From Strigamia acuminata (Eukaryota; Arthropoda; Chilopoda; Geophilomorpha; Linotaeniidae), in contig OX442317.1 in assembly GCA_949358305.1 (NCBI GenBank), positions 16,612,516-16,676,515 of the forward strand: a DNA stretch of 64,000 nt. The letters run 5' to 3'. The position numbers were made by a program, and so were the translations under genes. This document shows positions 10,371-20,400 of the stretch, piece by piece. The notes beneath the pieces were generated by a model, which saw only the letters and a list, made by a program, of their open reading frames with translations, was not told the origin of the DNA and ran no database searches. Each line of letters starts with the position of its first letter. Position 1 is the stretch's first letter.

Positions 10371-10372
10371 AT
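10098..10372 (+). mobile_element. tRNA-derived SINE candidate with (TATC)n tail
   Basis: A tRNA-like head carries an A-box-like TGGTCGAGTGGG at 10107-10118 and a B-box-like GGTTCGAGTC at 10153-10162, with normal spacing for an internal Pol III promoter. Unrelated sequence of about 150 bp follows, then a (TATC)n tail at 10318-10370. The head does not fold as a clean tRNA and lacks a proper acceptor stem, so it is not called a tRNA gene. No flanking duplication could be confirmed. Confidence 0.5.
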
Positions 10373-10392
10373 TTTTTTTTTAAATTTAAAAC

Positions 10393-11200
10393 AATTACCG
10401 TCAGAGTGCGTTACCGTCGGAGATTTTTTCGTGATTGCCGTGCGCGCGAGAAAAATTGCAACCGACAAACTTTTCCACATTGAAATTGGAAAACAAAATA
10501 TATGGGGAGATCCACGTAGACAAGTAAATCAAGATTAACTTGGTTTCGGAATTTATAGGACACCTTTTAACGCGGGAAACGCAAAAATCCGCATCGAATG
10601 GACACTTTGGCGTCCATCGAAGGGCACGGCTTACGTCGGGTGGCGTGGCGGTTCTGGGAAATTACATTACAGGCCACGTGACCAGGTACAAAGTCCTGCG
10701 CACAAACGCTCGAGCGGAGTTGAATAAAAGTCCTTGAAATATATAAATCGATTTATCGACAGTGGAACTAATTCCACGACGAGTGCCCCAACGATTAATT
10801 AGATTATCGAATTGGGTGCCGTCTGAGTCGAAGATCGCGAACGCCCCGATCGGTTTACCATTTTAATTTCAACTCGCAGTACACGTTGCACCATCGTAGA
10901 CGATGCGAGTTTGTATAATCGCGTTCGACGAGTTTGCAGACACTTTGAATTCGTTTGCTTCGAGCCATCATGGAGATCCGAGGGTTTTGGTCGAAATTTC
11001 CTGAATCGATTTGAAACGGTATTTCCCACCCACGGGTGTTCTGCTCCACCACGAACATTCCGGCGACCATTGCGGCGACCATTGCGGCAACGAGCGCCTC
11101 ATCTACGGTGAATGCGGGGCAGCTGGCACCGACGAGTGTCGGCAGCCCCAACAACTTGTTCCAAAATAAGCCCACAGACACACCTATAAAGCGTGTTTAT
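10393..11200 (+). repeat. R1 dispersed repeat, copy 4, with the upstream module
   Basis: The 'gagtgcgttaccgtcggag' module (10395-10560) is followed by 'gttgaataaaagtccttgaaa', 'gattaattagattatc', and an inverted repeat around 10870-10910 (AACTCGCA...TGCGAGTT). The hairpin GGGGCAGCTGGCACCGACGAGTGTCGGCAGCCCC at 11115-11148 is followed by 'gttccaaaataag'. Gene-free. Confidence 0.7.
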
Positions 11201-11920
11201 TTCAAATAATTGTGCAAAAACACCCATTTAATTGTTTATTTATTTGTTCCTCGTGATACGCGCGTGGCCTGTGCGTTGACGACGTGTTCGCGATTTCACG
11301 ACGGAATTCGTGGATCCGTTCGTCGGGATTGGACTTTTGGGTGTCGGGTGAAAACGACCGACCGGGGACGAAATTCGAGGCGGAGAAGGGAGAAAGGAGC
11401 AAACAAGCGCGCGCGCAAGACGCCAAACGGAGTAAAAAAAATATCCAAAGAAGATGACTAAACTTTACTTTACTTTACTTAATTTTCGAATACTATGAGC
11501 ACCCGGGATTCCATACTAAGGTCGAAATGACTAAAGTCGAAATCCCGTTTCGACCTAATTCGTTTCGACCCAGGTATCCCATCTAGTCTAAAATAAAAAC
11601 AAACTTGCTGTTCACTAAAATATCTATATTTAAAGTTTTTACAGTTTCTACAGTTTGCAGAATGTTATAAAAAAAAAAAAATAAATAAATAAATAAATAA
11701 AAATAAAAATAAAAATAAAAACAAATAAACAAATAAAACGGAATAAAACGAAACGATGAAACAACGATACATTGAAGCGACGATTATATGGTGGAATAAC
11801 GCCCACCGCGGCGACAATATCAAATATTAAATCGAAAAAGTTACGCGAAAACGACAGTTATTTATTTGTATAACATTTTTTTCCCACATTTTTTACCCCA
11901 TTCACACATAGGATTGCCAT
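11201..11920. other. Gene-free stretch with simple repeats
   Basis: Contains a (TTTAC)n run at 11461-11480, a short segment repeating 'ggtcgaaa/tttcgacc' near 11520-11575, and (AAAT)n at 11680-11730. On the minus strand AATAAA near 11862 is a likely poly(A) signal for the 11921-12464 gene. Confidence 0.5.
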
Positions 11921-12464
11921 TTATTGACACTTGTACATTTTATCTGGATATTCGACAAAGTACAAATTTGTCCATGGAACAAATCCATACTCGAATGGGA
12001 TGGTGACGCCAAGTTTATCGTCTTTGAAGAATCGATCAAACTGCGCGCAAGACATATTCGAGTCCCAAAGGAAACGCATCCCCAAGACGAGAGTTCTTTC
12101 TTTCGTCACGACGATGAAGTTGGTTTCGGTGCCTCGATTCACCCACTCGACGTTCATCTTGATCTGTCCAATTATTTGGAAATGGTCACCAACGATGTTT
12201 TTTAGGTACCGGTGTCTATCGTCGTCGTCGTCTAGTTCGCGGATACTGTCCCGAGGGTAGCCCGTTTCTTCGAATAAACGTTCGTCGATGACGCAGAAGC
12301 GCGACCACTCGATTACCAGGGCATTACGCGCGAGATTCCCTATCTTCACCTTGAGCAAGGGATGTTCGTTCGTGGGTTCAAGCGGTTTCGGCTGAATAAG
12401 AGAAGTTTTAGATTAAAAATTATACGAAACAATTCGTATCTGTTCCTGGAATTACCTGGAACAT
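11921..12464 (-). CDS. Stand-alone retropepsin-like domain protein, catalytic site lost (two exons)
   Basis: Exon 1 gives only ATG TTC CAG (12464-12456) with an in-frame TGA two codons upstream. The intron 12455-12392 is GTAATT...TTCAG. Exon 2 runs 12391-11921 (159 residues in all). After a Pro-rich lead, the stretch LLKVKIGNLARNALVIEWSR looks like the first flap of a retroviral-type aspartic protease, and VEWVNRGTETNFIVV...LGMRFL looks like the second lobe. The D-T/S-G-A catalytic triplet expected after NAL is replaced by IEWS, so it should not be an active protease. It has no neighbouring gag or pol and it has an intron, which suggests a domesticated or decaying retroelement fragment. Fold assignment is by eye. 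Confidence 0.5.
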
Positions 12465-13440
12465 GGTTCAATGTTGCGAGGAACGCCAACGAGACGTGGA
12501 AAACAGTCTTGTATCGTGTCTGAACTTGATTTGGATGCAAATGAGACACGGGTTACGCCAGATGGCGTGGCGGTTGTGAGAAATTACATCACACAGGCGC
12601 TCGCGCGGAGTTAAATAAAAATCCTCGAAATATAGAAATTGATTTATCGACGGTGGAACCGATTCCACGTCGAGTGTCCCAACGATTAATTAGATTATAG
12701 AACTGGGTGTTGTCCGAAACGAAGATCGCGAACGCTCCGATCGGTTTACGATTTAAATTTCAACTCGCGGTACACGTTGCACCATCGTAGGCGATGCGAG
12801 TTTGTATAATCGCGTTCGACGAGTTTGCAGACACTTTGAATTCGTTCGCTTCGAGCCATCATGGAGATCCGAGGGTTTCGGTCGAAATTTCCTGAATCGA
12901 TTTGATACGGTTGTTCTGCTCCGCCACGAACACTCCCTGGTTCGTCGAAAAACACTCCAAAGTGGGTTCGTCGGAGAACACGGGGCAGTTGGCGACCGAT
13001 GCGCGCCGACAGCCCCGACAAATTGTTCCAAAATAAAATCCAAGCTCCCACAACGTTGTTTTCGATACGCGCGTTCCTACACGCGATGACGCGCGTGATG
13101 CGATGCGGGTGAGTGTGACACGGGTTTTCGAATTGGGCGTCGACGATGATGTTTGTCAACGTGGATAAACGTCCGCAAAGTGCCCGGAACGCAGTTAATT
13201 ACCGACGAGAATTGAAAATGTAATCGTTTTTGATAAAAAGAAACCCTCGTAACGTTGAAACGATAAAGAGAACGCAAAATTTCGGATTCGAATTCAGGTT
13301 CGATCCGCAAACTGCCGAGGCGCGACGTGCCAAGCGTGGAGGGGAGCGTTTATCGCTTATAGGTGCCCGATGATCGGAGATGGGTGGGTGATCGGTACCA
13401 GACAGACACAAAACAGAATAAAATCTACCCAAGGAAGACG
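12465..13440 (+). repeat. R1 dispersed repeat, copy 5
   Basis: Blocks from 'agttaaataaaaatcctcgaaa' (12611) through 'gattaattagattatag', the AACTCGC...GCGAGTT inverted repeat (about 12762-12803), the hairpin and 'gttccaaaataaaa' box (12980-13040), the 'gatgcgatgcgggtgag' block (13095), and the A-rich tail near 13230-13280. Gene-free apart from the first exon of the retropepsin-like gene at its left end. Confidence 0.7.
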
Positions 13441-14280
13441 CCTAGAGTTTAATTTCTCAATCGTGGAAACGACTTCGCAGTTCGTACTTCGGTCGTCAAT
13501 AAGATTACCTTCGCAGTGACCGACTAGAATAAGAGTTTTGCAAAATATCCGTCGTTTCACATTTTAATTTCGTCTTTCCGGCGTCTCGCGCCATCGCTTT
13601 CGACGTGAGTTTGGGTCATTGCGTTCGGTGGATTTGCAAGCGCCTCTAGGTCGATCGAGACCAGACATGTTTACTTCAGAGTAGGGACCACTCCACCACG
13701 AACATTCCGAGGGTATTGGCGCGCAAAAAGGACGGGGTCCTATCTTCTCGCCACGCAGAATACGGGCAGCCAGCACTGGCAGCCCCCAATAACTTGTTCC
13801 AAAATAAGATCGAGTTGATTAGATGCCGTCACTCATCCCTCCCGTAAATACCGTAAATTTCGTAAATGTCACAATACGTGGTGAAAATGATGCGTCACGT
13901 GTCTTATCGCGCATTGGGTCACATTTAAACGCACGTATCGTTAAGGGTGTCGCGTTCATGGTGGTACATTGGTGCCGGGATGTTCAGATACGCGCTCCCG
14001 TACGCTTCCACAGCGTTGGTATTGTTTGGTTATAGCGATTGTTTGTTCCAAATAATTGTGCAAAAACACTAGTTTAATTGTTTATATATTTAATCCTCGG
14101 GAGATGCGTGCGACCTATACGCCGACCCCAAGCTCGTGATTTCGCTGCAGATTTCGTGGATCTGTCCGGGCTTTTGGGCGCCGGACAAAAAAGTTCGATT
14201 GGAAATGGGTCCCCGGACGGAGAAAAGAGAAAGGAGTAGACACGCGCGCGTGGGACACCCTGTGGAATAAAAAATACCCA
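13441..14280 (+). repeat. R1 dispersed repeat, copy 6
   Basis: Starts with 'aatttctcaatcgtggaaacg', continues with 'ttttgcaaaatatccgtcg', the hairpin variant GGGCAGCCAGCACTGGCAGCCC near 13763 followed by 'gttccaaaataag', and then a downstream block (13810-14080) resembling 34870-35150 and 36690-36960. Confidence 0.65.
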
Positions 14281-14610
14281 TGGAAGACAATGAAAGTTTA
14301 ATCCCACAATCGTCGAATCGGTTTCGTGGTTTGCGCTCCAACTGTTAATTAGATTATCGTCGTTGGGACCGATTGAAACAAATTGTTTTGTGAAAAATTT
14401 GCAGTTTCAGATTTTAACTTTATCTCCCAGACTTCTTGCCCCATCGCTGTCTACGCTGTCTACGCGAGCCAGACGACAATATGAGTCCTGAGGTCCGAGA
14501 GCGAGTCTGCATGTCCCAGGGGACGGCATGCGAGTAGCCACTCGTGCGCCCCTTGCCATCGCCAGACATGCTTTCGCCAAAGTATGAACCGTGACAACAA
14601 CTATATTAAA
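14281..14610 (+). repeat. R1 dispersed repeat, copy 7 (truncated before the hairpin)
   Basis: Has the 'aagtttaatcccacaatcg', 'ttaattagattatc' and 'tttaactttatctccc' blocks, then stops resembling the family before the hairpin. It overlaps the 3' end of the minus-strand coiled-coil gene. Confidence 0.5.
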
Positions 14611-14756
14611 ACAATGTTTATTCGATCGAAAGAATCTATACAACAATTATGAGTACACTTGTCAATTTATTTATCTATTTATTTGATAGAATCTTGGTTG
14701 TGGTCACTGTCGGTCACATCGTAACCATCGTCTTCAGGGCCCATCACCCCTTCTCC

Positions 14757-14942
14757 CTACCACTCCTTTTCATCACCGTTATCATCGAGTCCTTCGTAAC
14801 CACAGCCATCTTCCTCCTCCATCATGTCCACCATGTCCATCTCCATTTCCTTCACCTCCGCCTGCACCGCCTCTAGCTTCTTCCCCACCGACTTCAACAC
14901 GCACAACGTCTTCGTCTTCTTTTCCCGCCATCTCGCCGCTTT
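14757..14942 (-). pseudogene. 3' part of a coiled-coil gene split by copia B
   Basis: Minus-strand frame that resumes exactly at the duplicated site GCTTT (14938-14942). It encodes the last 60 or so residues of the gene whose 5' part lies at 29068-29573, ending in an acidic stretch (EMEMDMVDMMEEEDGCGYEG) and TAG at 14757. Removing copia B and one copy of the duplication restores a continuous reading frame across the junction. A poly(A) signal AATAAA (minus) lies near 14620. Confidence 0.65.
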
Positions 14943-15490
14943 TGTGGTGCAGTGGAAGGCACTTAGAGTGCAGAAAACGTGTGAAAAACACACCGCACGT
15001 TGATTACCGTGCGTGGATATGCGTACGAGTATGTACGCATGAAAAACGATGTGTTTGGTCCCCAAACACAATGGCATGCACTTATATCTAACGTGCAACC
15101 AAGAACTAGCAATGATTAACAAAAATATCACACATTTAATAACTAAAACTTACGAAATATGTCCTTTTGGCAAGGAGAAAATACAACAAGCACACGGATC
15201 GTGTGTGCGGCCATTTTCGGTATCCCAGAGACATCTGGTGGCCGAATAAAGAAATAATAAACAAAAGATACACTCAGAATAGAGAATGCATGATGCCAAA
15301 TGTATAAGATACATCTAAGCAGCATCATGCATTCCCTTTACAACGAAACTAAGGGAAAACATAAGGAACAACACTAAATAATCCAGAAAATGCTACATAA
15401 ATGAAAATAAAACATCCGAATGTCTGAATAGCGTCATTACGCATCGAAAAAGTGTTAAATAAACGTCCGAAGTGGTTTCAAGGACCAACA
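14943..15490 (-). repeat. 3' LTR of copia B
   Basis: 548 bp, TGTGGTGCAG...ACCAACA on the plus strand. The pyrimidine run 'attccctcctt' at 15491-15501 is the reverse complement of the polypurine tract. The LTR matches 28520-29067 except near 15197 and 15367. Confidence 0.95.
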
Positions 15491-15536
15491 ATTCCCTCCT
15501 TCGATGTGCAATGTCGATATGAAAAGTCCGATGAAG

Positions 15537-15820
15537 TTATTTCGAGACGAAGATCCGGGATAACAAATTTCGGAGGCGTTCGGAACTAAGCCATTTTGTG
15601 AAAATGTCCGAAACATTTATTTCACCCGGAATCTTGCGGAGTTCGAAGCATCCATCAATATGCCACTCTCGAAGCCAGTGGAATTTTACCCGAATATGTT
15701 TAGTCTTCGAGTTCTCGATGTCGTTGTTCGTGAACTGGATCGAGGCGAGGGCATCGGAGAAAATAATCGGTTTCGATAATCGGTTTAACGGTGGAAATAC
15801 TCGATAGATACTGTCCAACC
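15537..15820 (-). pseudogene. C-terminal end of copia B RNase H
   Basis: Encodes the last RNase H motifs (FSDALASIQFTNN, KTKHIRVKFHWLREW, DIFTKWLSSERLRNLL) and the stop. It joins in frame to the segment starting at 23202 once copia A and one AGTAT copy are removed, making a polyprotein of about 1,637 residues. Confidence 0.9.
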
Positions 15821-15825
15821 AGTAT

Positions 15826-16363
15826 TGTTGGTCTAAAGTAGTCCAAATGTGTGTCGATGTGATATAGGATCACATTTGAACGTTTATTTATTCTTATTTC
15901 GATGTATTTATCATTATTTATTTCATTTGGCACTATTCTATGTTTATACACATTTTATGTTCCTATGCATGTGGTATCATGCATTTTTTAGCCCTGGTTT
16001 ATGTTTTCCCAAACTTTTACTTTGTATAACGCTTAATTACGACACTAGGTGTCGCACTTGCATGTTTTTCACCATCCAAGATGGCCACGCACAGTGAAAT
16101 GTGCTCTCTCACTTTGTCAACTCTGAAAAGGAGTCTTATTGTAAGTTTTCTATCATTTAATAAAGGTTTTATGGTTTTAGACAGTTGTCTTTCTTATTAA
16201 AGCACCTTCTGTGCTTAGTCAAGCGCATATAAGCGGCCATAAGCCGCGCGCTTTCGTCGGTTGTCACGTCGCATTCGCGTTCACGTTCGTACGAGTCGTA
16301 CGACGCCGCCATCCGCTTCCACGTTCGGTATTCACCGAATTTGCGCCGCTCTCCTCTGCTACA
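15826..16363 (+). repeat. 5' LTR of copia A
   Basis: 538 bp. A TATA-like 'catataagcgg' lies near 16226 and AATAAA near 16158. It matches 22664-23201 with one difference seen. Confidence 0.95.
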
Positions 16364-16365
16364 AT

Positions 16366-16376
16366 TGGTAGCAGAG
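16366..16376 (+). promoter_or_regulatory. Primer binding site of copia A
   Basis: TGGTAGCAGAG, complementary to the 3' end (CTCTGCTACCA) of animal initiator tRNA-Met, two bases after the LTR. Confidence 0.9.
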
Positions 16377-17436
16377 GATGGTTGGCTACTGTGCATAACA
16401 TTTTTCTTTTTATCGCCGAAAATTTTCGCGAATTTCGCGAATTTTCGCGGCGATTTGTGTTTTTTTCAGTTTACGACGATCTCCGGGCCTATTTTCGTTT
16501 CGACGACGTATCACCGACGTCTAGACACGCCGAGCATCGTTCACTACACGATTCTACGTTAATTTCGTCAAGAATTGCGCGGTCTCGCGAATTCTTGTGC
16601 GAATTTCGTTTATTTGTAGTTTTTTTTTCGCCGATTTTAAATCGACGACGTATCCACGACGTTCGCAGGCAACCCGTGTTGCTCACCACACGTTTCCATC
16701 GCTAATTTCGTCCAAATTCTCGCGGTCTCGCGGTTTTTGCGACGAATTTTTTGTTTATTTGCAGATTTCGACGGTTTTTCGTCTCGACGACGATTTTTCG
16801 ACGATTCTTCAACGGAAACGAGAAGTTTCTCGCTTTATACACCCCGGCGTGTATATAGTATCGACGAATTCACGACGATTTATTTATTTTCGACGATTTT
16901 TGCGTATTTTCGTGAAGAGCCTCATTTAATGAGAAGAATTTGGATTTTCGAATCCAAATTAGCGCTTTTAACGGGTTTTTCGAGAAAACCCGCTCGTGCC
17001 TTTATCACGAGCTCGCGTGACGTTACGCGAGAGATTCATCACATTTTCGCCTTCCCTGTCGTGAAACTTTGTTATTATAAGATAGATATTAAGATTTTTG
17101 GTTGGGTCATTATTAGAATCGCAATAGCCCTTCGGACAAGTCTGTCCACCGCTATTGTTGTATTCTAGAGTGAGGCTGAGCCCTGCGCCACCTAGTATTC
17201 CCGCGATCCCAGGCGATCTCAAAGGACACTAGGGGGACACTCACTCTAGGTTATCAGCTGATTGTAGCATCGGCTTCCAATTTGTGGTTTTCCGCCTCGA
17301 AAGTGCTTCGTTTTGTGATCGTGATTGTGCCATTGGATTGTGTAGTGCTACGAGTGTCTTCTACTACGCCCGTACCACTCTCTACGCCTTTGAATTTTTT
17401 CGCGGTGAGCGAAATCTGCGAATTTTTCACGTTAGG
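16377..17436 (+). other. Untranslated leader of copia A
   Basis: About 1.06 kb between primer site and the polyprotein ATG, rich in 'cgacg' and 'ttttcg' motifs, with no supported frame of its own. The long frame can be read upstream to 17284 but only from a non-ATG codon. Confidence 0.7.
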
Positions 17437-20400
17437 ATGTCAAAATACGTGGAACCAACGGTTGGAAAGTGCCCGATGTTAGGAATAAACAATTATGAAC
17501 AATGGCGTCGGGCCATGTGCATGCTCCTAAAGTCAGAAGGCCTTTGGAGGCACGTAACCGAGGAAAAAGAGGCTGAATATCTATTGACATTGACCCCGAA
17601 GGAGACTGAAAAATACAGGTTGAAGAAGGATAAGGCTTTGGGACACATTTATTGCCACGTGAGCGAGGCGAAACGCGCCACCCTGGACAACGCCAATACC
17701 CCGAAAGAAGCTTGGGACATTTTGTCAAAAATCTTTGCTCCCAGCTTTCTGGCTCGCCAAGCAGCCATGAGATGGCAATTTTTGGGCCTACATCTTCAAC
17801 CGAACGAAGACATGGTCGATTTCGTCAGTCGTGTCGATCTACAAGTACGCCAACTCAGGGATATGAAGGAGGAAGTCTCGGACAAGCATCATGCTTACCA
17901 ATACTTGAATCGACTGCCTCCAGAATATGCTCAGGCCACGTTTGCCATCTATAACTGGCCTGAAGCTAACTTTACGCCGACTAAAGTGTCCGAACAATTG
18001 GTCTCCGAGTATCTTCGCCTCAAATCAGTTGGTTTACACAACGTTTCATCATCGGCTCACGCATCTGCCCAGAATCCACAACAATCTCGTCAAGGTTCAC
18101 GTCCCCGTCGTCCGTTATCGCAGGTCAAATGCTTTAATTGTCATGAGATGGGCCACTATGCGAACAAGTGCCCATATCCCAAGCGTGACGACCGGAATCA
18201 ACAACCAACGGCAACATTCCAACGTTCTCGCAGCAAAAGCAAGAAGCGTGGCAAGAACTCGGCTCCCAAACCCGAGGACAATCGCCCGAGAGGAAGTTCG
18301 CATCCGGTTCGCAACGCAGTGTTTTTCGTAAATGCTCCGCAAATTGTTGAACGTCCTGTTGCCCACCTGATGCAATCCAACGAATGGATAGTCGACTGTG
18401 GTGCCACAGACCATGTTTCCCACATACGATCGTGGTTTTCCGATTTCGTGAATATTGTCCCTTTTGACATTGAATTGGGCCAAGGAAAATCGCAAGTGAC
18501 CGGTCGAGGAAGTGTTCAACTACAAACACGTGTAGACAATTCTCACTGCAATGTGACACTGACGAACGTTCTTTATGCGCCCAATTTTGAGGCGAATTTA
18601 ATCTCAGTGTCCAAAATTGATAAGACCCGTCACCATATTCATATCTTCAATGGAGAAGTCCATATATATGAAACGGAGATCACTAGTGCCGTTTTGAAAG
18701 CAAAGGAGAAAGGAGGACTTTACTACGTGGATGGGTTGTGTACAAATCCAACGGTTGCCACTACGACTTCACCAATGATTCAGCAATCACCCGTACAGAC
18801 ATTTGTCACGACGGAAGTTGACTTCGTGAATATTCCGAAGCCGAAAAGGCAGAAGTCATCGCAACAGAACATTTCGGATTTTAGGATTCAAATGCCGCCA
18901 TTGCCTGCAACTGAGACCCCGGTACCAAATCCGGTTGCCACGAATCCTATACCTCAGTCACAACCCTTGCCTATCCACACCACTTCTCCAATCCATTCAT
19001 ATGCTAATGCTCTTCAGCATATCCCAAGGAGTCCTCCACCTGTCACGTCCCCTTCTCCTATCCAATCCGCTAGTAATCCTCCTCAATCACAAAAGAAGAT
19101 TATTGCGAATCCTGTCCAAACACCAAAGAAAGTTCTTGCTTCTGTCAAAGATGCAACCGGTTTGTGGCATAGTCGTCTTGGGCATTTACACACCAACGCG
19201 TTGAAGTTGTTAGCCAATAATGACAATGTATATGGACTCGAACCAGCGGAAGTGTCGCAAGAATTGGCGTGCAACGACTGCCGCCTTGCGAAATCCGTCA
19301 GAGCTTCTCACAAGCCGGATTTACATCCTTCAACATCTCAGCCCCTTGATCTTTTGCATATGGACGTGTGGGGGCCGTATCCGGTAGCCTCGTTTGGGGG
19401 CGCTCGCTTCGTTTTCACCGTCATCGATGACGCGACCAGGTACACTTGGATCACCCCTTTGGCACAAAAATCCCAAGTTTTCTCGTGCTTCAAGGAGATC
19501 GTCGCCAGGGTCGAGCGCGTTGCGAACACGCGCATTAAAGCCATTCGATCTGATAGGGGCGGCGAATTCATGTCCAATGAATTTCAACAGTACTTGAAAG
19601 AAAAGGGGATCCAGGGGCAGCGAACAAATCCGTCAAGCCCTCAAATGAACGGCACAGCCGAAAGAATTAACCGGACAATGGTTGACCACATTAGAGCTGT
19701 TTTACAAGAAACACAACTTCCGGAAGGTTTATGGGCTGAACTCGCTGTCAACTTTGCGTACATCAAAAACCGAAGTCCACATTCCCGTTTGAATAACCAA
19801 GTGCCATACATACTTTGGCGTCAGCGTGCTCTTTCTTTGCGCCACCTGAGGAAAATTGGATCCAAGTGCTGGGTGCACTTTACTGCACCGGGACGCAAAA
19901 AGCTTGATCCTCGTGCTTGGGAGGGTTTCCTCGTAGGCTACGCCACAGGTACACGTGGTTACCGCATATGGAATCCTATGGACAATAGCGTAACGGAGTC
20001 AACTCACGTTCGCATCGATGAACACCAGTCTTATAAAAGGACATTGAGAAGTCAAAATGGTCATCGCAATCAAATCTTCGAGGAACCCGACGTTGGTCAA
20101 CAACAACATGTGTCATTCGACGATAACGTCCACTATTTAGATTGGCCAAAAGCCGACACTAACGGGGATTCATCGAGTACATCCGACGACGATGACGATG
20201 ATGATGATGGAAATGGATCCGTTTCGAAATCGATATCCATCCCAATGGTGCACATTTCCCCGCTTAACACACCTGAACGTCAGTTGGTAGAGGCATGTGC
20301 ACTGGCATTGCCGGATTCTGCGAGTTTGGGACGATCAGCATCATATCCAGTCCTTTATCAGGAGGAAGGACAGGATACGGACGAAGATGTTGGACAGATT

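Noticed and set aside
17284-17436. N-terminal extension of copia A polyprotein
   Set aside because: It begins at a non-ATG codon in the leader; the Gag-like sequence starts after ATG 17437.
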